This document shows, piece by piece, positions 24,009-35,372 of a stretch of 64,000 nucleotides of DNA. Source of the stretch: Galbula dea. Lineage: Eukaryota > Chordata > Aves > Piciformes > Galbulidae. How positions within the stretch are numbered: the first letter of the stretch is position 1; each line of letters begins with the position of its first letter. Where the stretch lies: the NCBI GenBank assembly GCA_013399015.1, contig VWZX01007015.1, positions 747,480 through 811,479 on the forward strand. The letters are read 5' to 3'. Both the position numbers and the translations under genes were made by a program. Below the pieces are notes generated by a model. That model was not told the DNA's origin, did no database searches, and worked only from the letters and a program-made list of their open reading frames with translations.

Positions 24009-24650
24009 TGTCAGAAGCATCCCCTCATTTAGCTGACACTTACTGGAAGGTTTGGATGGGGAAGGGAGAGAGAGCCTTAGGGTGAGTTTTTGCCTCCTTG
24101 CTGAGGAGAAAAGCCTGCACCAGTGAGGCAAAAACCCAATATCTGGTGCTGGCAAGTAACCAGCAGAGCTCTTAGGTTTCACTACAGGAATTAACCCTAG
24201 GAGAAGGGGCTCTTTTTCCAATAGAAGGTTTCATGGGGACAAAAGGGGTGCATCATTCTGCATTTTAGTGAAGGACAGGATGAGTTCTTACAGTGAATGC
24301 TGCAGTATTCCAAGCAGGCATACAGGTTCGTGGGATGTGGGGAAGCACTGACTGTGGATGTGTAAGAGTTAGGATGTTTATAGTCAGGAAGAAGTGTGAG
24401 GCCAAGCAGAGAAAAAAGGATTATAATTGCCTTCCCTGTGGTGATACTGAAAGAGAAGTGAATTGCCAGAGTTTAGCACCAGGTGCTCATGCTTTGGACT
24501 TCTGCATATTGAAATTCCTGCATGATGGTGCCCTAGGGTGTGGAGATGAAAGCAGTTGTTTGCTGTGTGAAAATAATGTCAATATGCCAAGACTCTTTCC
24601 TGTCCAAAATCAAAACTCCTGGCCTGATTTTGTTGGTCTGTGTGCTAACC
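24009..24650. other. Unique intron sequence
   Basis: No gene or repeat is recognised. Confidence 0.5.
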
Positions 24651-25655
24651 ACAGAATCACAGAATGTTAGGAGCTGGAAGGGACCTGGAAAGATCATCCA
24701 GTCCAACCCCCCTGACACAGCAGGATTCCCTACACCAGGTCACACAGAAGCACATCCAGATGGGTTTGGAATCTCTCCAGAGAAGGAGACTCCCCAGCCT
24801 CTCTGGGCAGTCTGGGCCAGGGCTCTGGCACCTCAACTGGGAAAACATTTCTACATGTGTTCACACAGAATCTCCTATGCTTCAGCTTACAGCCATTGCC
24901 TCTTGTCCTGTCACTGGGCTTCACTGAGAAGAGCCTGACCCTATCCTCCTGACACACACCCTTCACATATTTAAAAGCATAAATGAGGTCACCCCTTAGT
25001 CTCCTCTTCTCCAGGCTAAAGAGACCCAGCTCCTTCAGCCTTTCCTCAGAAGGAAGATGTTCCAGCCCCTTCAGCATCTTGGTGGCTCTGTGCTGGACTC
25101 TTTCCAGCAGTTCCCTCTCCTTCTTCAACTGAGAGGCCCAGAACTGGACACAATATTCCAGATGCAGCCTCACCAGGGTAGAGTAAAGAGGAAGAAGAAC
25201 CTCTCTTGACCTACTGACCACACCTCTTCTAATCCACCCCAGAATCCCATTGGCCTCCTGGCCACAAGAGCACACTCCTGGCTCATGCTCATCCTTCCAT
25301 CTAGCAGGACCCCCAGATCCCTTTCCCCTTCACTGCTCTCCAACAGCTCAGTCCCCAACCTATACTGATCCATGGGGTTGGTCTTTCCCAGGTGCAAGAC
25401 TTAACACTTGGCCTTGTTGAAGTTCATTCAATGTCTCCCTGCCCAACTCTCCAGCCTGTCCAAGTCTGGCTGAATGGCAGCACAACCCTCTGGTGTGTCA
25501 ACCACTCCACCCAGTTTAGTGTCAGCAGCAAACTTGCTGAGAGCACACTCTGTTCCCTCAGCCAGATCATTGATGAATAGATTGAAAAGCACTGGTCCCA
25601 GTATTGACCCCTGAGGGACTCCACTAGACACAGGCCTCCAACTAGACTCCATTAT
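24651..25655 (-). mobile_element. CR1 LINE, RT to tail, inverted (tail group 2), relatively young
   Basis: The left end is a crisp tail (cacagaatcacagaatgtta, ggagctggaagggacctgga). The sense frame is open for 181 codons at 24730..25275 (LGWIRRGVVSRSREVLLPLY, RLHLEYCVQFWASQ, LGLFSLEKRRLRGDLI, RTRGNGCKLKHRRF). Upstream, at 25428..25652, are SSWRPVSSGVPQGSILGPVL and FAADTKLGG. The RT box is FAAD instead of FADD, and frameshifts separate the segments. The 5' end lies 21 bases from the tail of another minus CR1. Confidence 0.94.
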
Positions 25656-25676
25656 GTACTTTGTAATCTTGGCTTT

Positions 25677-26462
25677 AGAATCATAGGATTATTTAGGTGT
25701 TTAAGTTGAAAAAGACCTTTAAGATCATCAAGTCCAACCATAAACCTGACACTGCTAAGTCACCACTAAAGCATGTCCTCAGCACTACATCTTCACATCT
25801 TTTAAACCCATCCAGAGATGATGACTCCACTACTGCCCTGGGCAGTCTGTTCCAGGGCTTGACAAGCCTTTCAGTGAGGAAATGTTTCCCAAGGTCCAAG
25901 CTTAACCTCACCTGGCACAACCTCAGGCTGTTTCCTCTCATCCTGTCACTTGTTACCTGGAAGAAGAGACCAACACCCACCTTGCTCCTTCCAGGCAGTT
26001 GTAGAGAGTGAGAAGGTCTCTCCTGAGTCTCCTCTTCTCCAGACCAAGCAACTGCAGCTACCTCATCTTCTCCTTACTAGACTTGTGCTCCAGACCTTTC
26101 ACCAGCTTTGCTGCTCTTCTTTGGACACACTCCAGCACCTCAATGTCCTTCTTGGACTGAGGGGCCCAAAACTGAACCCAGGATTTGAGGTGTGGCCTCA
26201 CCAATGCTCAGTCCAGGGGAACAATCCCTCTTCTAGCCCTGCTGGCTGTACTAGTGCTGATCCAAGCCAGGATGCTGTTGGCTTTCTTGGCCATCTGGAC
26301 ACGCTGCTGGCTCATCTTCAGCCACTGGCAACCAGCAGCTCCAGGTCCTTTTCTGTTGGGCAGCTTTGCAGGCACCCTGCCCCAAACTTTGAGCATTGCA
26401 TGGGGTTGGTGTGACCCAAGTGCAGGACTTGGTTCTTCTCCTTGTTGAACCTCAGTGTTTCA
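25677..26462 (-). mobile_element. CR1 LINE 3' part, inverted (tail group 1)
   Basis: Tail at the left: tagaatcataggattattta, aagatcatcaagtccaacca, taaagcatgtcctcagcact. The sense strand codes VGLFFQVTSDRMRGNSLRL, LGKHFLTERLVKPWNRLPRA, KKANSILAWISTSTASRARR and WLKMSQQRVQMAKK pieces, separated by frameshifts. It is older than the adjacent 24651 copy, which sits immediately behind its tail in the same orientation. Confidence 0.92.
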
Positions 26463-27309
26463 TCTTTGGTGGTTATGCTTTCCAGGTCCTATTCAGGTTT
26501 GTAGCAATAGTAAACCTGTCTTCTGGCTTGCTGAGGAAAACTCCTTTTATTGCACCACATGGCACCAAGCTGCTGACTGTGAGCTAAAAAGCTGTTTATA
26601 GATAGTTCATCAGATCTGTCTGCTCTGTTGTCTGAAATTGCCTGCCCAGAGATCAGTGTCAGGTGTGGGGGTTTGGTTTTGTTTTGGTTTGGTTTTTTTT
26701 ACCTCTAGCCCAGTCAAGAGACTGGCAATGTAAGGCAGAAGCAAAGTGGGACTTGGCAGTCTATATTACCTCCATCAGTTAATGTCAGCACACTGCTTCT
26801 TGCTTCTCTCTGATGTCTCCAGACAGTAATAAATCACTTTTGACTGAGCTGAATCCATGTGCTGATCTTGCAGACATGAAGTAGCATCTCATAAAAGTGT
26901 GCATTTCAGATTGTAACAGAGCAGGCATTGGATTAAGCTGCAGTAGGGCAGGTTGCAGCTGCAGTGGCTGAACTGAAGCTTTGCTACTTGATAGTTCAAC
27001 ATAGACTTTAGATGTGCCAAGCTAATTAAAACTCAATTTGCTCATGTTTTCAGAAGAGACTTCAAACCCATTTGAGAAATCACACCCCTTTATGTTACAA
27101 GGTGTTTCAAATCTTCTGATCTTCCTGTTTCTTGGCTTTGATTTTAAACAAGAGCTCCTGCCACAAAGCAGTTTTTGTTTTCCCTAGCAGTAAATGCCCA
27201 GCAAGAATATACAGCTACTCCTGTCTTTTATTTGAAGTGGTTGTTACCCACCCAATGTTGTCCAAAATGTCTCCAAACATCACAGAATCACCCTCACAGC
27301 CCTTTTAGG
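26463..27309. other. Unique intron sequence
   Basis: No gene is recognised; a GTTTT-type simple repeat lies at about 26664..26700. Confidence 0.5.
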
Positions 27310-27910
27310 TTCTCTTGTCTAGGGATGATGACTCCACCACTGCCCTAGGCAGCCTGTTCAATGCTTAACCACTCTTCCAGTGAAGACATTGTTCCTAATA
27401 TCCAACTTAAACCTCCCCTGGCACAACTTGAGGCTGTTTCCTTTCATCCTGTTGTTTATTACCTGGGAGAAGAGACCAAGTCCAACTCCTTCCAGCCTCC
27501 TTTCAGGGAGTTGTAGGGAGCAAGAAGGTCTCCCATGAGTGTCCTCCTCTCCAGACTATACATAACCCCAGGTCCCTCATCTGCTGCTTGCATGACTTGT
27601 CCTCTAGACCCTTCACCAACTTTGTTGCCCTTCTCTGGACACACTCCAGCACTTCAATGTCCTTCTTGGAGTGAGGAGCCCAAAACTGAACCCAGGATCT
27701 GAGGTGTGGCCTCACCAGTGCTGAGTCCAGCAGGATGATCCCTTCCCTAGTCCTGCTGGCTACACCAGGGCTGATCCAAGCCAGGATGCTCTTGGTCTTC
27801 TTGACTATCTGGGCACACTGCTGGCTTGCCTTCACCTGCTGTTGACTAAAAACCCTCAGGTCCTTTTCAAGCTCTTCTGATGTGTGTGTTTCCCATACTT
27901 CAGTGACATC
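27310..27910 (-). mobile_element. CR1 LINE 3' part, inverted (group 1), outermost tail unclear
   Basis: It reads tctagggatgatgactccac, ccctaatatccaac-like tcctaatatccaacttaaac, ctggcacaacttgaggctg, then the inverted VQRRATKLVKGLEDKSC and QQCAQIVKKTKSILAWIS region within an open sense frame at 27503..27940. The far tail is degraded; cacagaatcaccctcacagc at 27282 may be its last remnant. Confidence 0.9.
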
Positions 27911-29169
27911 AGCAATGTTGGGTTTTCTAGAGAAAAACACAAGTGCAAAGCAGGCCTGGTAAAAAATCAGATGGAAAGCTGGATTTCTAAGTGCTTACAG
28001 ATGGCCTGATACCTCTGCTGAAAAAAGTCCACTCTGTTAGGCATTCCCAAGGCATCAGAAAGGCAGTCTGGCTCTTCTTTGAAGGAAAGCAGTGCAAATC
28101 TGAGCTAATTGTTCCTTTAGTTTAGGAAGAAGAGGCTGAGCTAGATGTTCCTGTGCTCTTGTTTCTGTACATGGAAAACCCTTTCCATATACTTCCTGGG
28201 CTCACCTGCTCTCTCCTGAGCCTACCAAAGATAACTGTGCCATTTGACAACTCAAATGACAGCCTTTAGCATTGTCTGTCTGTGCTGCTGAAGGAACAGA
28301 TGCTCTGTAGTGTAAATATAGAGGACTGCAGGAGGAGAGGAAGAAGAATGAAGCACTTAGTTTAGATTAAGCCCTAGTTTCTTGCCTCAGCCCTGCCACC
28401 TTGTTTCTTAGGTGATGAGATTTGATCCTCTAAACAAGTAGCTGCTGGATGATGAATTTGCCTTCATTCTGTCTCAGAATAATGACTCTTATTTTACAGG
28501 TTTAGCTTCTCTCCCTTTGTTCCTGCTTTTTATTATTTCAGCTAAATGACCCCCTAAGGTTCCTAGCACATATATTTTCCCCCCAAGGATTAACACCTTA
28601 AAAGTTCTCCAGAAGAGCTCCCTCCTTCCCTTTCTCAGGTGTCAGCTGCCATCTGGAGCAAGACAGCTCTATGTGGCCTTCAGAGAAACACAGCTCTGTA
28701 TTTTAGCTGCTTATTTCAGCATTATAGGCTTTATGCTGACAGTGAGAATGCCTGATGTCCAGCAAGGAAATGCAGATGGTCCTTTTTGGCTGGCAGAGAA
28801 CACATTTCAGCTCAGCCTTCATTTTTCTTGGAGTTGTATGCAAACCATCTCTGCTTGCTGCTCTCTCTTTTGATTTTCCTGTAGTGATTTCCTCTCCCCT
28901 TGGAGAAAGCAGGGACAGGATTGAATTTAGCTGAGAGAAATGAAGATACAGCCTCAACCATCTCACTTTCCCAAAGCATCCCTGCTTGGCTTGTTATCAT
29001 GTCTTTTTTTTGGCACAGGCAAGTCTGAATGACTGTTGAATCCAACCTCCATGTCTTACATCCTTCCCCTGTTCTCAGTGAACTCCTGACTTTGAAAGAT
29101 GTGTGTGTGTGTGTGTAATACAGAGGGAAGCAGCTCATGTCAGCTGAAGAGCTCTGGATAGCTGTGGAT
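27911..29169. other. Unique intron sequence
   Basis: No gene or transposon is recognised in 1.26 kb; an eight-unit GT run is at 29101..29116. Confidence 0.5.
29101..29116. repeat. (GT)8 microsatellite
   Basis: Eight perfect GT units follow gaaagat. Confidence 0.9.
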
Positions 29170-29346
29170 TGGCCCAAGCTGCCCAGGGCAGTGGTGGAGT
29201 CACCATCCCTGGAGGGGTTTAAAAAAGCCTATGGATATGTGGTACTTAGGGACATGGTTTAGTGGCAGGGTGGTGATGGGTTGACAGTTGGACTTGATGA
29301 TCTCAGAGGTCTCTTCCATCCTTAGTGATTCTGTGAGTCTGTGAGA
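29170..29346 (+). mobile_element. CR1 LINE 3' end (tail group 1)
   Basis: It starts at ggcccaagctgcccagggca and continues ggagtcaccatccctggagg, gacatggtttagtggcaggg, cagttggacttgatgatctc, ending in gattctgtgagtctgtgag. It is only moderately diverged. Confidence 0.92.
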
Positions 29347-30236
29347 TCCAAGAGCTGTGCTGCTTTGTGCTTGAAAAGGAGAGGGGATTTGGGAGGTGGT
29401 GCCAGGCAATAGAAGAGCAAAAATCTGTGAATCAAATGGAAGGCCCCAAGTTGAGTTTGGAACTAGAATCCTCTATATGAGAGGGTCCCTGAGGAGTCAG
29501 AGGTTTGGTTGCTACTGGCAGTGTTGTTCCCCTCCTGATGGTCCTGGCTGGTTTGTGATGCACTTTGCAGTTATTAGAAAAGCTGTGCTGAGACAGTGAT
29601 GCTCTTCTCCCCTTGCTCCTTAGCAGAGAAAAAGCTATGGGCTGTCCTCCCTTCACCCAGAGGGTGCTTCTGAGGGCTTCAATCAGAGTTAGAAGTCTTA
29701 GCATAAAGTAGACTGGATAACTGGTGGAAATAACTAAATAATAGTCATTCATCTCCATGTGAGGCTGCAGTGGAGAAACTGGAAGGGAAGCAGGTGGCCA
29801 GTTCTCTCACTGCACTTTTCTTTCCCTGTTTCTAAAGCTCAGAGGTGTTCAGACTCATAGCAAAAACCCTTCTGCCACCTGGATTTGCTCAGTTAGCCTA
29901 TTTCCCTGCATTGTGTTACCAGTGATAGCCTTTTCCTTGGATGCATGGCTGGCTGCTGCTCTCTTTCCTCCTGCTCACCTTCCTCAACTCAGTGAATCAG
30001 ACAGGTTTGTTTTCACCAGCTGTTTCTGCCTCAGATCAGTGGAGAGCTTCTAGATCATTTCCCTCCTGTCTGTAAAGGGATTGAAGAGCAGCCAGAGGTG
30101 TAACAAAGATCTTCTTACCTGCCAAGCTTTAAAACCCTGCCATTCATGACTGTATTCACTCATACTCCTGGCAGAGAAGCTTCACGTGTAAAGGTTGAAG
30201 AGAGCAGCATTGCTGCTGTGCATGCCTCTCCTTTGG
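29347..30236. other. Unique intron sequence
   Basis: Nothing recognised. Confidence 0.5.
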
Positions 30237-31146
30237 CTGCCTGGACTTCAGGAAGGCATGTGATACTGTCCTTGGAGGGAGGTTTAGGTAGCATGGGTTA
30301 GATGAGTGGGCAGGGAGGTGGTTTGAGAGCTGCCTGAAGGACAGAGCTCAAAGGGTTGTGATCAGCAGGGCAGAGTGTAGTTGCAGGCTTGTAGCTTACA
30401 GTGTTCCTCAGGGGTCAGGGCTGGGGCTAGTCTTGTCCAACACCTTTGGGAATGGCAGAGTGGATCCTCAGCATGTTTGGTAATGATCCAGCACTGGGAG
30501 GAGTGGCTGGCACCCTGTCAGGCTGTGCTGCCATTCAGGGAGAGCTGGACAGGCTGAGAGTTTTGGGGGAGAGGAACCTCCTGAAGTTCAACAAGGGCAA
30601 GTGTAGGGTCCTACACCTGGGTTAGGGGTTGACCTGCTGGAAAGCAGCTCTGCAGAGAAGGACCTGGGTGTGCTGGTGGACAAGTTCCCCATGAGCCAGC
30701 AATGTGCCCTTGTGGCTAAGAATGCCAGCAATCTTCTGGGGTGCATGAAGCAGAGTGTGACCAGCAGGTTAAGGGAGGTTCTACTCCCCCCCTCCTCTGC
30801 TCTGGCAAGGCCACATCTGGAGTATTGTGTCCAGTTTTGGGCTGCCCAGTTCAAAAGAGACAAGAAACTCCTGGAAAGAGTCCAGTGGAGGCTGTGAAGA
30901 TGCTGAGGGGACTAGAATATAGGAAGTTCTACCTGAACATGGGGAGGAACTCCTTTCCTATGAGGGTGCTAGAGCACTGGCCCAGGATACCCAGAGAGGT
31001 TGTGGAGTCTCCTTCTCTGAAGAGATTTAAAACCCCCCTGGGTGTGATCCTGGCCAAACCTGCATTGGGTGACTCTGCTTTATCAGATAGTTTGACTAGA
31101 TCCCCAAAGGTCTCTTCTAACCCACACCATGGTGGTATTTTGGGGT
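30237..31146 (+). mobile_element. CR1 LINE, RT to tail with internal deletion (tail group 3)
   Basis: It begins in the RT (tggacttcaggaaggcatgt encodes the LDFRKACD equivalent) and contains the GVPQGS counterpart (tgttcctcaggggtcagg), a damaged FADD box, FPMSQQCALVAKNASNLLGC and QFKRDKKLLERVQ. After gatgctgaggggactagaat it jumps to aggaagttctacctgaacat, losing about 230 bases seen in the 22935 copy. The tail ends with the degraded accatggtggtattt. Confidence 0.92.
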
Positions 31147-32028
31147 TCCTGAAGGCTGCTGATGTGACATGAGGACAAATCCCCTTGTGTTACCAGCAAG
31201 GATCTCATCTGCTTGAATAGGACCCTGTTGTGACACCAACACAGTGTGGCCTGGCAGATGAAAGCTGAGCCTGTGGTATCAACCACCCAATCTCCTTCTC
31301 TTGATGGTCTTGCTGCATGTATCTGATGATTGAGCAGAGCCAGGAACTGGCTAAAAAGAGGAATGACCCCAGCATGCTGGGCAACTGGCTTCCCAGTTGT
31401 GAAGCTTGAAGTAACTCATGAAAGATCTTCTTCAGTTTGTTTGGAAAGTGTTTGGGAGTCTAGCAGTGCTTGGCTTGGTGGAGAATTGTTTTTGTTAGAT
31501 GCAAAAGGATTTGTTTTCTGAAGGAATTACTCACTTTTTGCCTTAGGGGGGAAACAGTCAGATTTTGAAGTGCTTATTTTATCAGTAAAGCTTCTCTGTC
31601 AAGAACACTGCTAAGTTTTATTGACCAACTATTCAAAACCTGTGCTGTCTGGACAAGAAATGAAAACACCAAAATGTCAGTGGTTCTGTGGAGCTCAGAA
31701 ACCTTGGGCTCATTGCAGATGTCAGCTGAAAACACTGATTTACTCAAGCCCTTTTCCTGCTTCATCTGAGTCACTCAACAGAGAACTACCTGTTGGCTCA
31801 AGGCTGTGGGCAGAGCTTTCCTTCCAGCTGCCAGGCCTGCAAAGGGAGCCACAGTTCAGTCTCATCCCAGGTATTTATTTACCAGGAAAACATGGAAGAA
31901 TAGGGAAGTGAGCAGTTGGGCTTTGTGAACATGAGATCTTCAGGCTTAACTTGGCACTTGGAGCACTGTGTGAAAAGGTGCCACCTTCCCAAAGACAGTG
32001 ACAATGGAAATACCAAGAATGCTGCTTC
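31147..32028. other. Unique intron sequence
   Basis: No gene or transposon is recognised before the poly-C tract. Confidence 0.5.
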
Positions 32029-32080
32029 TCCCCCCACCCCCCCCCNNNAATCTTCCTTCCCCCCCCCCCCCCCCCCCCCT
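32029..32080. repeat. Poly-C tract with a 3-base gap
   Basis: Two C runs (about 32031..32045, with one A, and 32060..32079) surround nnn at 32046..32048 and aatcttcctt. Homopolymer G/C runs are hard to sequence, so true length and content are uncertain. Confidence 0.85.
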
Positions 32081-32109
32081 TCAAATGTGTGTGTTTAATT
32101 AGTAATGGG

Positions 32110-32459
32110 AACAGTCTGAGGAAGAGGAGTCTCAGGGGAGACTTTATCTGTCTCTCCAACTACCTGAAAGGAGGTTGTGGAGAGGTGGAGGTTGGTCTCT
32201 ATTCCTGGGTTACCAGTGAGAGGGCAAGAGTAAATGGCCCTAAATTGCACTGGGGAGGTTTAGATTGATTCACTGAAAGAGTTTAGGCATTGGCCCAGGT
32301 TGCCCAGGGCAGTGGTGGAGTCACCATCCCTGAAGGTGTTTAAAAAGTGTAGAGATGTGGTACTGAGGGACATGGTTTAGTGGCATGGTGGTGGTAGGCT
32401 GACAGTTGGACTTGAACTTAGAGGTCTCTTCCAACCTTAATGACTCTGTGATTCTGTAG
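32110..32459 (+). mobile_element. CR1 LINE 3' part (tail group 1)
   Basis: It starts at gaggaagaggagtctcaggg (degraded LEKRSLRG), continues ctacctgaaaggaggttg, gtctctattcctgggttacc, a shortened RFRLD region, ggagtcaccatccctgaagg and gacatggtttagtggcatgg. It ends atgactctgtgattctgtag. Confidence 0.92.
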
Positions 32460-33317
32460 TATGATTTATAGCCCTTTTAATTCCTTCTTTGTATAGATAG
32501 AGGAAGAAGGTGGGATTGTAGGATGCTTTGGATCAGAAGGAATATCAGGAGGTCTCAAGTGCAGCTTCCTGCTCAAGCAAGCTCTGGAGTCAGACCAGAC
32601 TGCCTGGGGCTTTTCCCTGTCTCATCCTTAAAACCTCCAGAGATGGAACCTGCACAAACATCACATGCTCAGCCTGGAGTTCTTTCTGTTACTTGCCACC
32701 AGCAGCCATCAAGCAGGTAGAGAGCTGCAGAGATAAAGGCAAATAGCCCAGGCTAGGACTAGTCTTTCTCCTTGGCCAAGCAGTATGGGCTGGAAGGACC
32801 AAATGAGTCTTCCCTAGCTGTCCCCCAGATGGATAATTCATCCAGTTCTCTTCCCATTATTTAGCAGCCAGTGGAAGCAATTGGCAGAAGCAGTGAAGCA
32901 GCACATGCCCCATCATTAATGGTGCAATGAACTTTAAAATCATTCTAGTATGGGAACACTTGAATGAATGCAGCTAAAATTGAGCTAAAAACCCCTCAGG
33001 CTATGGTGGTATTGCTTGAAAGAGGTAAAAGCTTTCCTGGGGATTGCAGGGTGAAAATGGAAACTGTGGGGGGTTTTTTTTGTGGGGGGAAGGGCTGGTT
33101 CATGCTGAGTCTTTTGCTAAGTGTAGGTGAAGAGTACATAGCTCCTCTGTGTGGCACAGAACTCTGTCCTCTGCTCTGTGTCTTTCTGTGAGGCTCAGCT
33201 GGTTGGATGCTTCCCATCCTTCAGCTACCTCTTTCTTAGGCTAGAAGACTTGTAATGTGGGGATGCTTTTTCGTTTCCCTCACTCTGAGATCAGAACTGA
33301 CCAGGGGGTGTATGTTG
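32460..33317. other. Unique intron sequence
   Basis: No gene or repeat is recognised; short G and T runs occur near 33068..33090. Confidence 0.5.
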
Positions 33318-33855
33318 GTTGGCTGGTGAGACCTCATCTGGAATACTGTGTTCAGCTCTGGAGCCCTCAACACAGAAAGGACATGGACCTGATGGAGCAG
33401 GTCCAGAGGAGGGCTGTGAAAATGCTCAGGGGGTTGGAACACCTCCCCTAGGAAGAGAGGCTGAGGGAGCTGGGATTGTTCAGCCTGGAGAAGAGAAGGC
33501 TTCAGGGGGACCTAATCGTGACCTTCCAGTACCTGAAGGGGACTAACAAAGAGGCTGGAGAGGGCCTGGTTACAAAGGCATGTAGTGAAAGGACAAGGGG
33601 TGATGGCTTTAAATTAGAGAAGAGTAGATTTAGATTGGATATTAGGAAAGAGTTCCTTCCCATGAGGGCAGTGGAACACTGGAACAGGTTGCCCAGAGAG
33701 GTGGTTGAGGACCTGTCCCTGGAGGCATTCAAGGTGAGGCTAGACAAGGCTCTGAGCAACCTGATTTAGTTGGGGATGTCCCTGCTCACTATAGGGGGGT
33801 TGGACTAGATGGCCTCTGGAGGTCCCTTCCAACCCAGATGATTCTATGATTCATG
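33318..33855 (+). mobile_element. CR1 LINE 3' part (tail group 6)
   Basis: A clean start at ggctggtgagacctcatctgg is followed by an almost intact C-terminus: VRPHLEYCVQLWSPQHRKDM, QVQRRAVKMLRGLEHLP (in-frame stop next), FSLEKRRLQGDLIVTFQYLK, RFRLDIRKEFLPMRAVEHW, NRLPREVVEDLSLEAFK, then VRLDKALSNLI and the stop at 33769. The tail is gggggttggactagatggcc and cccagatgattctatgattc. It has one frameshift/stop only, so is among the better-preserved copies. Confidence 0.93.
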
Positions 33856-34785
33856 TATCATGGAGTGGAGAGATTGGGGTGTCAATTTTTACCAATTTTA
33901 TTCTCCTGGTTTTGTGATTTTGCAGCTGCTCTATGTGAAGTGTGTTTGTTATGTGCAGTGCCTGTCTCTCTTTCTTTGTTTGTGCCTGTTTTCTCATCAC
34001 CTTTCAAGCACATGATTCTCTTTGGGTAAAAGGAGAGAGAAGGGAATGATGCTTTTGTTGTTCAAAGGGGTCTCAACCTGTTGTTTTGTTCTGTTGTCTT
34101 TAATAGGTGGCAGTGATTGGATGCCCCAATGTCACTTACCCCATCATATCCCAAGTCTAGTTTTCATTTTAATGAAAAGTAAAAATGAAAACTGACTGGT
34201 TCTTTCTACAGTTTTGTCTGTTTATAGCTTCAGTCTTTTGGTTTGGATTAGGTTGGGTTTGGTTTTTTGGTTTTTTTTTTTCACACTAATGCTTTAAAAT
34301 GCATCCAAAATATTTTGAAAAGCCAGGAAATGAAAGCCAGAGCAAGGGAGGAGGTTTGGAAGTGAAAAATAAACTTGGATAGCTTCATCTGACAGCTGTT
34401 TAGGCAGGTGACCAAGATATGTCTTTTCTCAGTCTATTCAGCAGAAGACATCTCAGTGTTTTAAGAGGGATGAAGGGAATGAAATTTCTTAGAAGGCCTG
34501 AGGGGGGGAAAAATATATATATCAGCATTTGCAATACATCAGTAACAAAAGTGGTGTTATGGAAAGCCTGAAGAGGAGTGGAAGGTTCTTGTCTCTTCCT
34601 TTGTTTTTTGGAGAACTAGGTCTGTGCAGTTTGGAGACTGTCATACTGCCAGGAGCAGAGCTGGCTTTGGGGTCAGCACTCTCCAGCCATCTCCTCCAGC
34701 TGACTCCCAGCCTAGATGCCATGTCACAGAGCTGCCTTCTCAGTTCCTTCCCTCTTTATAGATCAGAAAACCTGTGTCTTCTTAT
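33856..34785. other. Unique intron sequence
   Basis: No gene or transposon is recognised; a GGTTTT-rich patch is at about 34240..34281 and a short AT run near 34513. Confidence 0.5.
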
Positions 34786-35372
34786 TCTGAGCATCCTGGC
34801 TTGGATAAGCAATAGTATGGCCAGCAGGTCTAGGGTAGGGATTGTCCCCCTGCTCTTAGCACTTGGTGACACCACACCTGAAATCCTGGGTTCAGTTCTG
34901 GGCCACTCAATCCAAGAAGGACATTGAGGTGCTGGAGTGTGGCCAGAGAAGGGCAAGGAAGCTGGGGAAGGGTCTAGAGCAGAAGTCTTGTGAGGAGCAG
35001 CTGAGGGAACTGATGTTGTTCAGCCTGGAGGAAAGGAAGCTGAGGGGAAGACGTTCTCACTCTCTGCAATTCCCTGAAAGGAGGTTGGAGCAAGGTGGAA
35101 GCTGGTCTCTTCTCCCAAGTACCAAGTGATCAGGTGAGAGGAAATGCCAGTGGAGGTTTAGCTTGGACATGAAGAGAAATTTATTCCCCAAAATGGTTGT
35201 CAAGGCCTGACACAGTCTGCCCATGGCAGTGATGGAGTCACCATCCCTGGAGGGATTTAAAAGACATGCAGATGTGGTGCTGAGGGACATGGTTTAGAGG
35301 TAGACTTGGTAGTGTCAACAGTTGGACTCCAGAATCCTAAGGGTCTCTTTCAACCAAGACAGTTCTATGGTT
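34786..35372 (+). mobile_element. CR1 LINE 3' part (tail group 1)
   Basis: It begins at tgagcatcctggcttggata and codes ILAWISNSMASRSRVGIVPL, WVQFWATQSKKDIEVLE and EEQLRELMLFSLEERKLRGR. The tail is agatgtggtgctgagggaca, cagttggactccagaatcc, and a degraded ttctatggttgtatg end. Frameshifts lie near 34870 and 35129. Confidence 0.9.
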
